Shown one piece after another: positions 1 to 6,705 of a stretch of DNA of 64,000 nucleotides. The stretch is from an uncultured Acetatifactor sp. (GTDB taxonomy: Bacteria; Bacillota; Clostridia; Lachnospirales; Lachnospiraceae), in contig CAJUTJ010000091.1 in assembly GCA_910589655.1 (NCBI GenBank), positions 1 through 64,000 on the forward strand, in the 5' to 3' direction. Position numbers and translations under genes: made by a program. The notes beneath the pieces are model-generated. The model saw only the letters and a program-made list of their open reading frames with translations. It was not told where the DNA came from and searched no databases. Within the stretch, counting starts at the first letter, position 1; each line of letters begins with the position of its first letter.

Positions 1-9
1 ATGTGAATT

Positions 10-51
10 CCTCCTATGCCTTATTATAACACACAATGGCATAAAATAACA
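10..51 (-). promoter_or_regulatory. Promoter -10 and ribosome site for a gene off the left edge
   Basis: On the minus strand a perfect TATAAT (plus-strand 23-28) is followed by AGGAGG (plus-strand 10-15). The window ends 9 nt after the ribosome site, where a start codon would fall, so a minus-strand gene probably begins just outside the window. The -35 is weak (TGTTAT at 46-51). I see no gene between here and position 331. Confidence 0.45.
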
Positions 52-81
52 TACATAAACACAAAATATTTGACAAAAAAG

Positions 82-100
82 AAGCCTTTTTTCAAGGCTT
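82..100 (-). terminator. Terminator-like hairpin
   Basis: AAGCCTT pairs with AAGGCTT across a 5-nt loop and on the minus strand is followed by CTTTTTT. It lies upstream of the promoter of the gene beyond the left edge, so it may end a short minus-strand transcript from the gene-free stretch 101-330. Confidence 0.4.
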
Positions 101-330
101 TCAAGCACTTTTTCTTATATTCAACTGTCAAACTCCCGGGACGCGATTTTGGCTTCGCAGGAGGGACTGTCTGAACTATTACGTAAGATGTAAAATAAAA
201 TAGTAATATTTGCATGAGTATGATAAAATTAATGTATAAAATGCAAGGCGGCAAATAAAAAGCCAAGAAAAATTGATGAACTTTGAAAATGATATGCAAG
301 TGAGAAAATAACCGGAAGGGTGACAGGAAA

Positions 331-948
331 ATGAGTTTATTCATCAGCAAGATAATAAGTAGTATCATTGAAATTATGCTGTTTGCGTTAATACCGTTTA
401 TTTGGTGGTTGGTGACTGCTAAGAAAAAAATGCCGTTCCTACAATGGATAGGGTTAAAAAAAGTGGAAAAAGAGAACCGGGCAGGCGCAATAAAATTTAT
501 TGTATGTACGACAATACCTTTTTTTCTTTTATCAATATTTTTTCTCTCTATGTTAAAGGGAACAGAAACAGCGACGGCAGATTTTGCAGGGCAAGGTATA
601 ATCGCTTTTCCGGCAGTTTTAGTTTATGCTTTTTTTAATACGGCATTTCCCGAAGAAATCTTTTTCAGGGGTTTCCTTTTAAAAAGATTGAAAAATAAAA
701 TTGGGTTCGGGATTGCAAATGTAATTCAAAGTATCCTATTCGGGGGATTACATGGAGTAATGTTTTTTTCTCTGGCTGGAATCGGAATAATAAAAACTAT
801 TGTAGTCTCTGTTTTTACAGGCGCAACAGCATGGACAATGGGTTACATAAACGAAGAAAAAGCAAACGGTTCCATCCTCCCCAGTTGGATAATGCATGGA
901 ATATCCAACACCGCGTCTGCTGTATTTTCCATGTTTTCCATTATTTGA
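331..948 (+). CDS. CPBP family intramembrane metalloprotease
   Basis: 205 aa, very hydrophobic, with about five or six membrane segments. The CPBP (Abi/CAAX-type protease) motifs are present in order: EEIFFRG (residues ~110-116) with the glutamate pair and arginine, FGGLHG (~136-141) and the final HGISN (~189-193) with its histidine. In this family these residues form the metal site of an intramembrane peptidase. Members process prenylated or secreted peptides, or act in bacteriocin immunity; which applies here cannot be told. The start follows GGAAGGGTGACAGG. The small orphan genes downstream on the same strand give no pathway clue. Confidence 0.85.
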   Translation: MSLFISKIISSIIEIMLFALIPFIWWLVTAKKKMPFLQWIGLKKVEKENRAGAIKFIVCTTIPFFLLSIFFLSMLKGTETATADFAGQGIIAFPAVLVYAFFNTAFPEEIFFRGFLLKRLKNKIGFGIANVIQSILFGGLHGVMFFSLAGIGIIKTIVVSVFTGATAWTMGYINEEKANGSILPSWIMHGISNTASAVFSMFSII

Positions 949-1036
949 AATCAGCTTCAAGGGGAAATTGTTAAACCATTCGGTAAATCGCATGATATGC
1001 CGAATTAAAAAAAGAGTTAAAAGGAGGAAGAGTTTT

Positions 1037-1483
1037 ATGATTAACTGGTCACACCAAGAAGAGGGGTTTTGTGAGGGGACTTTCGAAAGTAGTTTTTTCC
1101 ATGATGAAGATGAATATGGCAATGAGTTCAGCGTCTGCGTTAAAAGTCCTGATTTGATCCAATGTGCGGAAAAATGCGTTGAGGCATTTAATCATCTTAC
1201 CGAATCCGAGATAAACGAAATCTGTCAAGGAATCATAAGCTGTGCAGAAGACGGCGGTACAGATGAATCCTTTGAATTACCTTCGCTTGATACTGCTCTT
1301 GACATTTTAAATTACTGCTGGTTTTCAATGCTATATGTAAACATGTTAAGCACGGAAGATGAAATAGCCTATGTTGTTGAAGGTGAGGGCGAATGGGGCG
1401 ATGCAATCGGTTTTGCTGTAAAAGGCAATAAAGTAATTTATGTAGGCGTTGATTATTTTGATTACATGAAGGACGAAGAATAA
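1037..1483 (+). CDS. Small acidic protein of unknown function
   Basis: 148 aa. The ATG at 1037 is chosen because AAGGAGGAAG lies just upstream; the frame is open further upstream but that part is basic and unlike the rest. The protein is acidic and rich in aromatic residues. It has an N-terminal SSFFHDEDEYGNEF segment and a C-terminal YVVEGEGEWGDAIGFAV segment ending in a DYFDYMKD tail. It resembles the small DUF6985-type orphan proteins often found beside immunity-like genes, but I do not claim a family. No signal peptide or membrane segment. Confidence 0.7.
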   Translation: MINWSHQEEGFCEGTFESSFFHDEDEYGNEFSVCVKSPDLIQCAEKCVEAFNHLTESEINEICQGIISCAEDGGTDESFELPSLDTALDILNYCWFSMLYVNMLSTEDEIAYVVEGEGEWGDAIGFAVKGNKVIYVGVDYFDYMKDEE

Positions 1484-1512
1484 AACCCTAAACTGCTCCA
1501 AAAGTATATTGT

Positions 1513-1580
1513 CGCATTCACATCCGGTTCCGTGGCGCAGACGGTAATTCAGGCAAGTCACTTTGCGAAATGTGAATGCG
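1513..1580. repeat. 11-bp inverted repeat in an intergenic gap
   Basis: CGCATTCACAT (1513-1523) and ATGTGAATGCG (1570-1580) are perfect inverted copies separated by 46 nt. They lie between two small orphan genes. They could form the base stem of an RNA or be an operator; no T-run follows, so a simple terminator is unlikely. Confidence 0.4.
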
Positions 1581-1662
1581 TCCGTACTCTGTTTTCGAGT
1601 ACTCTGGCCGGAAAGAGTAACAACAGCCGGTAAAAATACATATGAATTGCAGGAGGGCTCGG

Positions 1663-2178
1663 ATGATTATTTTAATAACGGGGGCATCTCACACAGGAAA
1701 GACAGCGCTTGCCCAAAAATTACTGGAAAAATATAAATATCCCTATCTATCCATAGACCACTTAAAAATGGGGCTCATCCGCAGCGGAAATACTACGCTT
1801 ACCCCTTTGAGCGGCGACAAAGCGTTAACGGATTACTTATGGCCGATTGTACGTGAAATGATAAAAACAGCAATCGAAAATAAACAAAATCTTATTGTGG
1901 AGGGATGCTACATTCCCTTTGAGTGGTCACAAGATTTTGAATCGGAATATTTAGAAAGCATAAAGTATTATTGCTTAGTTATGAGTAAAAACTACATTGT
2001 AAATCATTTTAGCGATATAAAAAAATATGCAAATGTCGTAGAAAACAGAATGGATGACGAAGGCTGCACGATAGAAACGGTACTCAGGGATAATGCCGAA
2101 CTATTGGAGCAATGCCAAAATTACAAAGCACACTATCTTCTCATTGATGATGAATATCATGTAGATATTGAACTATAA
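1663..2178 (+). CDS. P-loop (AAA/zeta-toxin-like) small-molecule kinase
   Basis: 171 aa beginning MIILITGASHTGKTALAQ, with a Walker A P-loop GASHTGKT at residues ~7-14. The ATG at 1663 has AGGAGG six bases upstream and puts the first beta strand at the N terminus; the in-frame ATG at 1642 lacks a site. A LIVEGCYIP strand at ~90-98 resembles the Walker B/acceptor part of adenylate-kinase-like nucleotide kinases. Proteins of this size and order phosphorylate nucleotides, phosphoglycerate or antibiotics; the substrate cannot be read from sequence. It sits 18 nt upstream of the next orphan gene, so the two are probably co-transcribed. Confidence 0.75.
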   Translation: MIILITGASHTGKTALAQKLLEKYKYPYLSIDHLKMGLIRSGNTTLTPLSGDKALTDYLWPIVREMIKTAIENKQNLIVEGCYIPFEWSQDFESEYLESIKYYCLVMSKNYIVNHFSDIKKYANVVENRMDDEGCTIETVLRDNAELLEQCQNYKAHYLLIDDEYHVDIEL

Positions 2179-2196
2179 GCTACAAGGAGGCGCAGT

Positions 2197-2667
2197 ATGT
2201 TTCAGAGCCAAAAGGATACTATAATAACCTTATTAAAAGCCAGAGATGCTGCCAGAAATTATGGAAAAGCCAACTATTGGTTTTCGTACAAGGATTTTTT
2301 AGATCCGGCAGATATTTTTACAGAGTTTTGCTGTGAAAATCTTGACGGGAAACAAAATTATATTTCCTTAATTGAAAAATTGCTTGACGCGGATAAGACT
2401 GCAAAAATTTTTGTGGAAGTTTACGGATTGGAGGAAGATGGCAATGCTCAGTTTATTTACGCCGATACTTTGTTTATTTTCAGCAAATTATCGCTTGAAA
2501 TGATAACGCTGATTTTTAATGAACTGATAGATATTTTTCCAAGCGACATTGGGGAAGAGACTGATTTCTCCCGGCAAAATTATCTTATTGATGAGAATGG
2601 CAATCTGGTTTCCGTTGAAAATCTTTTCGACAGTGGTTATTCCGTTTACTATTGTTGGTGGGATTAA
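2197..2667 (+). CDS. Hypothetical protein, 156 aa
   Basis: Starts at ATG 2197 after CAAGGAGGCGCAGT. The protein is soluble, acidic and rich in Phe and Tyr, with no recognisable motif, signal peptide or membrane segment. It ends in DSGYSVYYCWWD. Its 18-nt spacing from the P-loop kinase suggests co-transcription. I do not recognise the family. Confidence 0.6.
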   Translation: MFQSQKDTIITLLKARDAARNYGKANYWFSYKDFLDPADIFTEFCCENLDGKQNYISLIEKLLDADKTAKIFVEVYGLEEDGNAQFIYADTLFIFSKLSLEMITLIFNELIDIFPSDIGEETDFSRQNYLIDENGNLVSVENLFDSGYSVYYCWWD

Positions 2668-2674
2668 CTTAAAA

Positions 2675-2895
2675 TTAAAAGCACCTACCATGCTGATAGA
2701 TACTCCGCAATGTAAGATTATTTTCCACTGCTGTTTCACCAATCCCCAGTATTTGAAGTAATTCGCTGGTGGTAATATTAGGATTATCTCTCATTTCTGT
2801 TATGATTCTTTGTCTTATTGAATTTAATCCTTTTTATTCCCAACCTTATCCCCAACGTTTATTCCCAACAATGACATTATAACACGTTGGGAATA
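2675..2895 (-). pseudogene. Decayed C-terminus of an AlbA/Schlafen-type ATP-binding regulator
   Basis: The minus strand encodes a VGDKVGNK linker and then, after a one-frame shift, NSIRQRIITEMRDNPNITT followed by SELLQILGIGETAVENNL and a stop at 2675-2677. VGN-KVGN linkers followed by a winged helix of this form are typical of the C terminus of AlbA_2 (Schlafen-like) ATP-binding transcriptional regulators. Only about 70 codons remain and the linker and winged helix are out of frame, so this is a relic. The DNA lies between the orphan cluster and rlmCD. Confidence 0.6.
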
Positions 2896-2909
2896 AAGCA
2901 GGGAATATT

Positions 2910-4292
2910 TTATGCATTTCGGATGCCCAAAAGACACACTGCCTCTATACAGTCCGTAAAAGGGAACATGTCCACCGGCACTGCTTTTTCCACCTGATAT
3001 CCATGCTTGGTGAGATATTTCAGATCGCGGATCAATGTTTCAGGCTCACAGGAAATATACACTACACGCTCCGGCATTATCCGACACACCGCACTTAAAA
3101 AAACCTCATCGCTCCCGCTTCTGGGAGGATCCATAAAAAGAACATCCAGCTTCCGCCCCTGTTCCGCCATATCCAGCATAAACTTACCCGAATCGTTCTG
3201 GTAAAATTCAATATTGGTAATATGATTTCCCTTTGCATTGCTTTTTGCATCTCTCACCGCATCTACGTTCAGCTCCACCCCCAGCACTCTTCCTGCATGG
3301 TCACTGGCAATCATCCCTATCGTTCCGGTGCCGCAATAAGCATCCAAAACCGTCTCCTTTCCGGTCAGCTGAGCATATTCCATAGCTTTTCCGTACAGCT
3401 TCTCCGTCTGGACAGGATTTACTTGATAAAAGGACTTTGGAGAAATGCGGAAACGCTTGCCGCAAAGCTCATCTTCAATATAACCCTTTCCGTAGATAAC
3501 CTGCTCTTTTCCTCCCAACACCATACTGGTGTTGCGTTCATTGATATTCAGAACTATGGTAGTAATCTCCGGATGCAGCTTCAACAGCGCGTTAACAAAA
3601 TTCTTTTTGGAAGGCATTATAGGAGAGCTAATGACCAGCACCACCATAATCTGTCCGGTGACATGTCCGGTGCGCACCAGAACATGCCGCAGCAGACCAT
3701 AGCCGGTATCCTCATCATAAGGCCGGATTTTAAAGGATTTTAAAAGTCCCCTGACGGAGACAATGATCTCGTCGGCTTTTTGATTCTCTATCAGACAGCT
3801 GTCCACCGGCACGATTCTATGGCTCTTTTCCTCGTAGATACCGGATATGATACGATGTCTATCATCCTCCCCAAATACCGCATGTACCTTATTGCGATAG
3901 TGGGTGGGATCCTCCATGGCGATGATATGCTCCGGCTTGCAGTACGGCTCCATAAGCTTCCTGAAACGTGTGCTCTTCGCCGCCAGCTGTTCCTCATAGC
4001 TCCTCCGTATCCACTGACAGCCGCCGCACTTTCGTGCCACGGGGCAGAGCATTTGAAAATTCGATTTTCCGGAATCGTACTTGGAAGCTCTGGGGCTTCC
4101 GGCAGCAAGCTTTTCCGATTTGTAACTTTCGGAGCCGTGCTTAGGAGACTTGGAAGAACTATAGCCGGACTTAAAAGCTTTACCGCTTCCGGCAGATTTT
4201 GCTGCATTGGATTGTCTTGAAGGGGATTTCGGATTGCTCCGGGAAGTATTCTTTTGATTGCTGCGGGATTGTTTTGGGGACATCTGTTCCAT
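2910..4292 (-). CDS. rlmCD: 23S rRNA (uracil-5-)-methyltransferase, RlmCD/RumA type
   Basis: 460 aa. The core from residue ~80 is a TrmA/RumA-family SAM-dependent m5U methyltransferase. Cys residues in CPVARKCGGCQW (~82-93) match the [4Fe-4S] ligands; LDAYCGTGTIG (~315-325) is the SAM motif; DPPRSG (~390-395) and ISCEP (~414-418) are the catalytic region with the nucleophilic cysteine. In Gram-positives one enzyme often methylates two 23S uridines (m5U747 and m5U1939). The first ~75 residues are a Ser/Lys-rich low-complexity extension without a TRAM domain, probably an RNA-binding tail. AGGAGG lies 11 nt before the ATG. Confidence 0.88.
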   Translation of the reverse strand: MEQMSPKQSRSNQKNTSRSNPKSPSRQSNAAKSAGSGKAFKSGYSSSKSPKHGSESYKSEKLAAGSPRASKYDSGKSNFQMLCPVARKCGGCQWIRRSYEEQLAAKSTRFRKLMEPYCKPEHIIAMEDPTHYRNKVHAVFGEDDRHRIISGIYEEKSHRIVPVDSCLIENQKADEIIVSVRGLLKSFKIRPYDEDTGYGLLRHVLVRTGHVTGQIMVVLVISSPIMPSKKNFVNALLKLHPEITTIVLNINERNTSMVLGGKEQVIYGKGYIEDELCGKRFRISPKSFYQVNPVQTEKLYGKAMEYAQLTGKETVLDAYCGTGTIGMIASDHAGRVLGVELNVDAVRDAKSNAKGNHITNIEFYQNDSGKFMLDMAEQGRKLDVLFMDPPRSGSDEVFLSAVCRIMPERVVYISCEPETLIRDLKYLTKHGYQVEKAVPVDMFPFTDCIEAVCLLGIRNA

Positions 4293-4418
4293 TTATTTCT
4301 AAGCCTCCTGCTCTTCTGTTTCATAAGGTTTCATGATTCAAATTGTATCATCTTTTAAAATTTACGCAACCCCGACTTTTCTCTTGAGTTTCCGTAAGGG
4401 GTACAACTTGGTCATTGT

Positions 4419-4437
4419 CTTGGTCACTTTGACCAAG
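4419..4437 (+). promoter_or_regulatory. Hairpin upstream of the small toxin ORF
   Basis: CTTGGTCA and TGACCAAG form an 8-bp stem with a 3-nt loop, about 50 nt before the toxin start. Leaders of type I toxin mRNAs are usually structured and occlude translation, so a role in control or processing is possible. Confidence 0.4.
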
Positions 4438-4484
4438 ATTTTCCTATGAATGCCCTCTGGTCTTACGAAAGAGGGTGATGCCCT

Positions 4485-4553
4485 ATGATAAGTTTAGGTG
4501 ACGTACTTACACTTTTACTTGTGCTGTTTGCTGTCATACATAGACAACCATAA
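4485..4553 (+). pseudogene. Fst/holin-like type I toxin, frameshifted at its C-terminus
   Basis: A 22-aa hydrophobic peptide MISLGDVLTLLLVLFAVIHRQP begins at 4485 after GAGGGTG. It matches the small membrane toxins of type I systems in Lachnospiraceae, which are MGDVLTLL-like and end in a charged tail. The expected tail YIDNHKKK and a stop are encoded intact in another frame at 4537-4563, immediately after FAVI. A two-base loss (or one-base gain) near 4536 has therefore replaced the cationic tail by HRQP. The hairpin after the gene is intact. An antisense antitoxin RNA would be expected on the opposite strand; I cannot locate its promoter with confidence. Confidence 0.55.
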
Positions 4554-4555
4554 AA

Positions 4556-4594
4556 AGAAATAGCATCCCACCGCCTAAAGTGAATGCTATTTCT
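4556..4594 (+). terminator. 3' hairpin of the toxin mRNA
   Basis: AGAAATAGCAT (4556-4566) pairs with ATGCTATTTCT (4584-4594), an 11-bp stem overlapping the original YIDNHKKK tail and stop. A second hairpin (AATCGGA/TCCGATT, 4619-4639) follows. Together they probably form the overlapping 3' ends of toxin mRNA and antisense RNA. Confidence 0.5.
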
Positions 4595-4919
4595 AAATAG
4601 ATTATTCAACTGAGGGCAATCGGAGATTCAATTCCGATTACTTCTAAGCAGTTTATACATTAGATCTGCTTGATTTTCAGTATTTTATTTTCTATCTGGT
4701 TCTTTCCGGCTCTGGTCAGTCAATGGATAAGCTTTTTATGTTATGGTGGTTGGGTTGAAATAAGTGCATAATGATTCCGGAAATATTAATGTGAAAAATG
4801 TTTGGATTGCGGTACTTTGAATACCACAATGTACAGAACTTCTCCTTTCCCGTACTATTTTCAATCGAACATATGTCTGATTACCCTTTTGATTACCTTT
4901 TTTATCATCCGACAAAAAA

Positions 4920-4961
4920 GGAAGTGCTGAAACCCAGTAAAACTAAGGCTTTAGCACTTCC
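4920..4961 (-). terminator. Rho-independent terminator of tRNA-Pro
   Basis: GGAAGTGCT (4920-4928) pairs with AGCACTTCC (4953-4961). On the minus strand the stem is followed by TTTTTT, directly downstream of the tRNA. Confidence 0.8.
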
Positions 4962-4969
4962 TTATGTAT

Positions 4970-5043
4970 CGGAGTGGCGGGATTCGAACTCGCGACCTCC
5001 GCCTCCCTAAGACGGCGCTCTAACCAAGCTGAGCCACACCCCG
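4970..5043 (-). tRNA. tRNA-Pro (anticodon AGG)
   Basis: Read on the minus strand the cloverleaf is complete: acceptor CGGGGTG/CACTCCG, D arm GCTC-AGCTTGGTTA-GAGC, anticodon stem CCGTC/GGCGG around loop TTAGGGA, T loop TTCGAAT. The anticodon AGG reads CCU. C1-G72, A73 and G37 are proline identity features. CCA is not encoded (TAC follows). The T stem GCGAG/CCCGC has an A52-C62 mismatch, due to the T at 4990 where a C would restore pairing. Confidence 0.88.
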
Positions 5044-5156
5044 TGAACATTTAATAGTATACATCAACCTAAAAACAAATGCAAGTACTTTTTTGATTTT
5101 TTTTAAAATTTCTTTCTTTTTCCTATTTATTCCTTTTCGGGATTGCCTGCCGATAG

Positions 5157-5210
5157 AAAGCAGCTTTAAAAAAGTTGACATAAACAGTTTACAAAGGTAC
5201 ATTGTAACTA
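5157..5210. repeat. 54-bp direct repeat, copy 1
   Basis: Identical over 54 bp to 6019-6072. It contains TTGACA, a 17-nt spacer and TACATT followed by GTAACT, so each copy could be a plus-strand promoter. Copy 1 lies at the 3' side of the parE-like toxin and would read into that gene antisense. Confidence 0.85.
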
Positions 5211-5274
5211 ACATCACTTGACATTCTTAATATTTCCAATTATACAAGCAGTTAACATAATATTTTGCTATAAG

Positions 5275-5574
5275 CTAACTAAAGAGCTTCATAATATCCT
5301 GATACCGATTCACCACCCGATAAATCTCAACTGCCTCTTTAGCAGCCTTATACAACACAACATAATCATTCCACACCACGTACTTATAATCTGTCTTAAA
5401 ACTCACACGTTTAGACAAATCTGCACCAATATAAGGAAACTGCTTTATATTCTCAAACTGCCTATAAATCTCCTGAACCGTTTCCAATGCTTTATCGGCA
5501 TTATCTTCTGCAATAAAATTCTTAATTATTTTTAAATCCTCTGCCACTACCGGATTGATTCGCAATTTCATCAT
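5275..5574 (-). CDS. RelE/ParE family toxin
   Basis: 99 aa starting MMKLRINPVVAEDLKIIKNF; the ATG at 5574 is preceded by TTGGAGAG inside the end of the antitoxin gene. The family signatures are the N-terminal helix pair, the FPYIGADLS loop (~51-59) and the ending VVNRYQDIMKLF. ParE toxins poison DNA gyrase and RelE toxins cut mRNA in the ribosome; the sequence is closer to ParE but the target is not certain. It is the second gene of a two-gene operon, with only a few bases between antitoxin stop and toxin start, as is usual for type II modules. The antitoxin should neutralise it by direct binding. Confidence 0.85.
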   Translation of the reverse strand: MMKLRINPVVAEDLKIIKNFIAEDNADKALETVQEIYRQFENIKQFPYIGADLSKRVSFKTDYKYVVWNDYVVLYKAAKEAVEIYRVVNRYQDIMKLFS

Positions 5575-5578
5575 AAAT

Positions 5579-5827
5579 TTACTCTCCAACCTCAGCCTTT
5601 AATTCATCCATTGTCAGCCAGCCATTTCCATCTTTAACAGCTTCCTCTGCCTCATGCAGCTTCTCCAGCAGTTTTTTTTCTGCTTTATCACGTTCGTAAT
5701 CTTCTATATCCATTACCACAAATCTACCCCTGCCATTTTTAGTCAGAAACACAGGCTCTCCAATCTGACAGTTTTTCAAAACCTCATTATAATTTCTTAA
5801 ATCTGATACCGGTAATATACTTGCCAT
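5579..5827 (-). CDS. Phd/YefM family antitoxin
   Basis: 82 aa. The N-terminal half MASILPVSDLRNYNEVLKNC is the Phd/YefM DNA-binding fold, followed by EPVFLTKNGRGRFVVMDIED, a standard family motif. The charged C-terminal helix (EKKLLEKLHEAEE) and the WLTMDELKAEV end would wrap the toxin. It precedes the toxin gene and probably represses its own promoter, conditionally with the toxin. The ribosome site AAAGGAATGG is moderate. Confidence 0.87.
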   Translation of the reverse strand: MASILPVSDLRNYNEVLKNCQIGEPVFLTKNGRGRFVVMDIEDYERDKAEKKLLEKLHEAEEAVKDGNGWLTMDELKAEVGE

Positions 5828-6018
5828 AGCTATACCATTCCTTTCAAATCAAACTATAATATCTCTTATATTATACTCAAAAACGCTGTAATAATCAACG
5901 AAATATTTTACAGCATATTGTTTATATTTTCATTTCTTAACCAACTATACCGCCGTATAAGGTAAAAAAGGATACACACCTATGAATGTCCTCCCTGTGC
6001 TGCCCTATGACAAGTTAT

Positions 6019-6072
6019 AAAGCAGCTTTAAAAAAGTTGACATAAACAGTTTACAAAGGTACATTGTAACTA
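6019..6072. repeat. 54-bp direct repeat, copy 2
   Basis: Second identical copy of 5157-5210, 862 bp away. Here the embedded TTGACA/TACATT promoter-like sequence lies about 70 bp upstream of the gene at 6140 and points toward it. The stretch 5828-6018 otherwise holds only the presumed promoter of the toxin-antitoxin operon. Confidence 0.85.
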
Positions 6073-6139
6073 TCGGCAGCTATTTTATCATTAGATTCAT
6101 ACTTCAAAAGCAAGATTCAAAAGAAAGCGGGGTACTTAT

Positions 6140-6610
6140 ATGTTTATTAAAGTTGTTTGTCCGATATGCAGTTGTTTCCGTTTACCTCCTTTCGGTAAAT
6201 TCACAGTCGGTACGGATTATTCATTTGAATATTTGATTGACGCAGAAAAAGTAATGGATGATTCGGGAGAAATGATTACTTTTCCAGAAAATATTTTTAA
6301 ATCCTGTTTTAATCGTTTGGGGGAAGCAATCACTTCCTACTGCCCTATGGAAAAGGATCATACCACGTATTGCGTATATTTGATTTTACGCGATTCCCGC
6401 CCTGATTACCAAGAAATCAAAACCTATGCAAAAATTATGAATGTAAATTATATTCAGGCAAAGAACGCACTGATACTAAAACGAAATCTATTGGCATCCG
6501 GAAATGCTTATGAAATAAAGGAACTTCTTAATAAACTTAGTTCCTTTCAAGTACATTATGAAGTTGAGCCTGCATATCCGTATAACAATATCGGATCCGT
6601 ACAAGAATGA
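6140..6610 (+). CDS. Hypothetical protein, 156 aa
   Basis: Starts MFIKVVCPICSCFRLPPFGK, with a CxxCxC cluster near the N terminus that could bind a metal. The middle is soluble and mixed alpha/beta; residues ~105-140 (IQAKNALILKRNLLASGNAYEIKELLNKLSS) are helical and resemble the factor-binding helices of L7/L12-like folds, a weak analogy only. The ribosome site GCGGGG is weak. The promoter is probably in the 54-bp repeat upstream. I do not recognise the family. Confidence 0.6.
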   Translation: MFIKVVCPICSCFRLPPFGKFTVGTDYSFEYLIDAEKVMDDSGEMITFPENIFKSCFNRLGEAITSYCPMEKDHTTYCVYLILRDSRPDYQEIKTYAKIMNVNYIQAKNALILKRNLLASGNAYEIKELLNKLSSFQVHYEVEPAYPYNNIGSVQE

Positions 6611-6645
6611 TTCCCTATGTCCGGAATACATCCTTTCAAATGCCA

Positions 6646-6683
6646 AGCGGTATATGACAGTCATTAAGACATCATATACCGCT
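6646..6683. terminator. Bidirectional terminator
   Basis: AGCGGTATATGA and TCATATACCGCT form a perfect 12-bp stem between two convergent genes. The plus-strand side is followed by an AT-rich tail (GATTAATTTTGC). Confidence 0.6.
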
Positions 6684-6705
6684 GATTAATTTTGCAATAT
6701 AAGAA

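Noticed and set aside
24..368. 114-residue minus-strand reading frame
   Set aside because: AT-rich chance frame that overlaps the start of the CPBP gene and a terminator hairpin.
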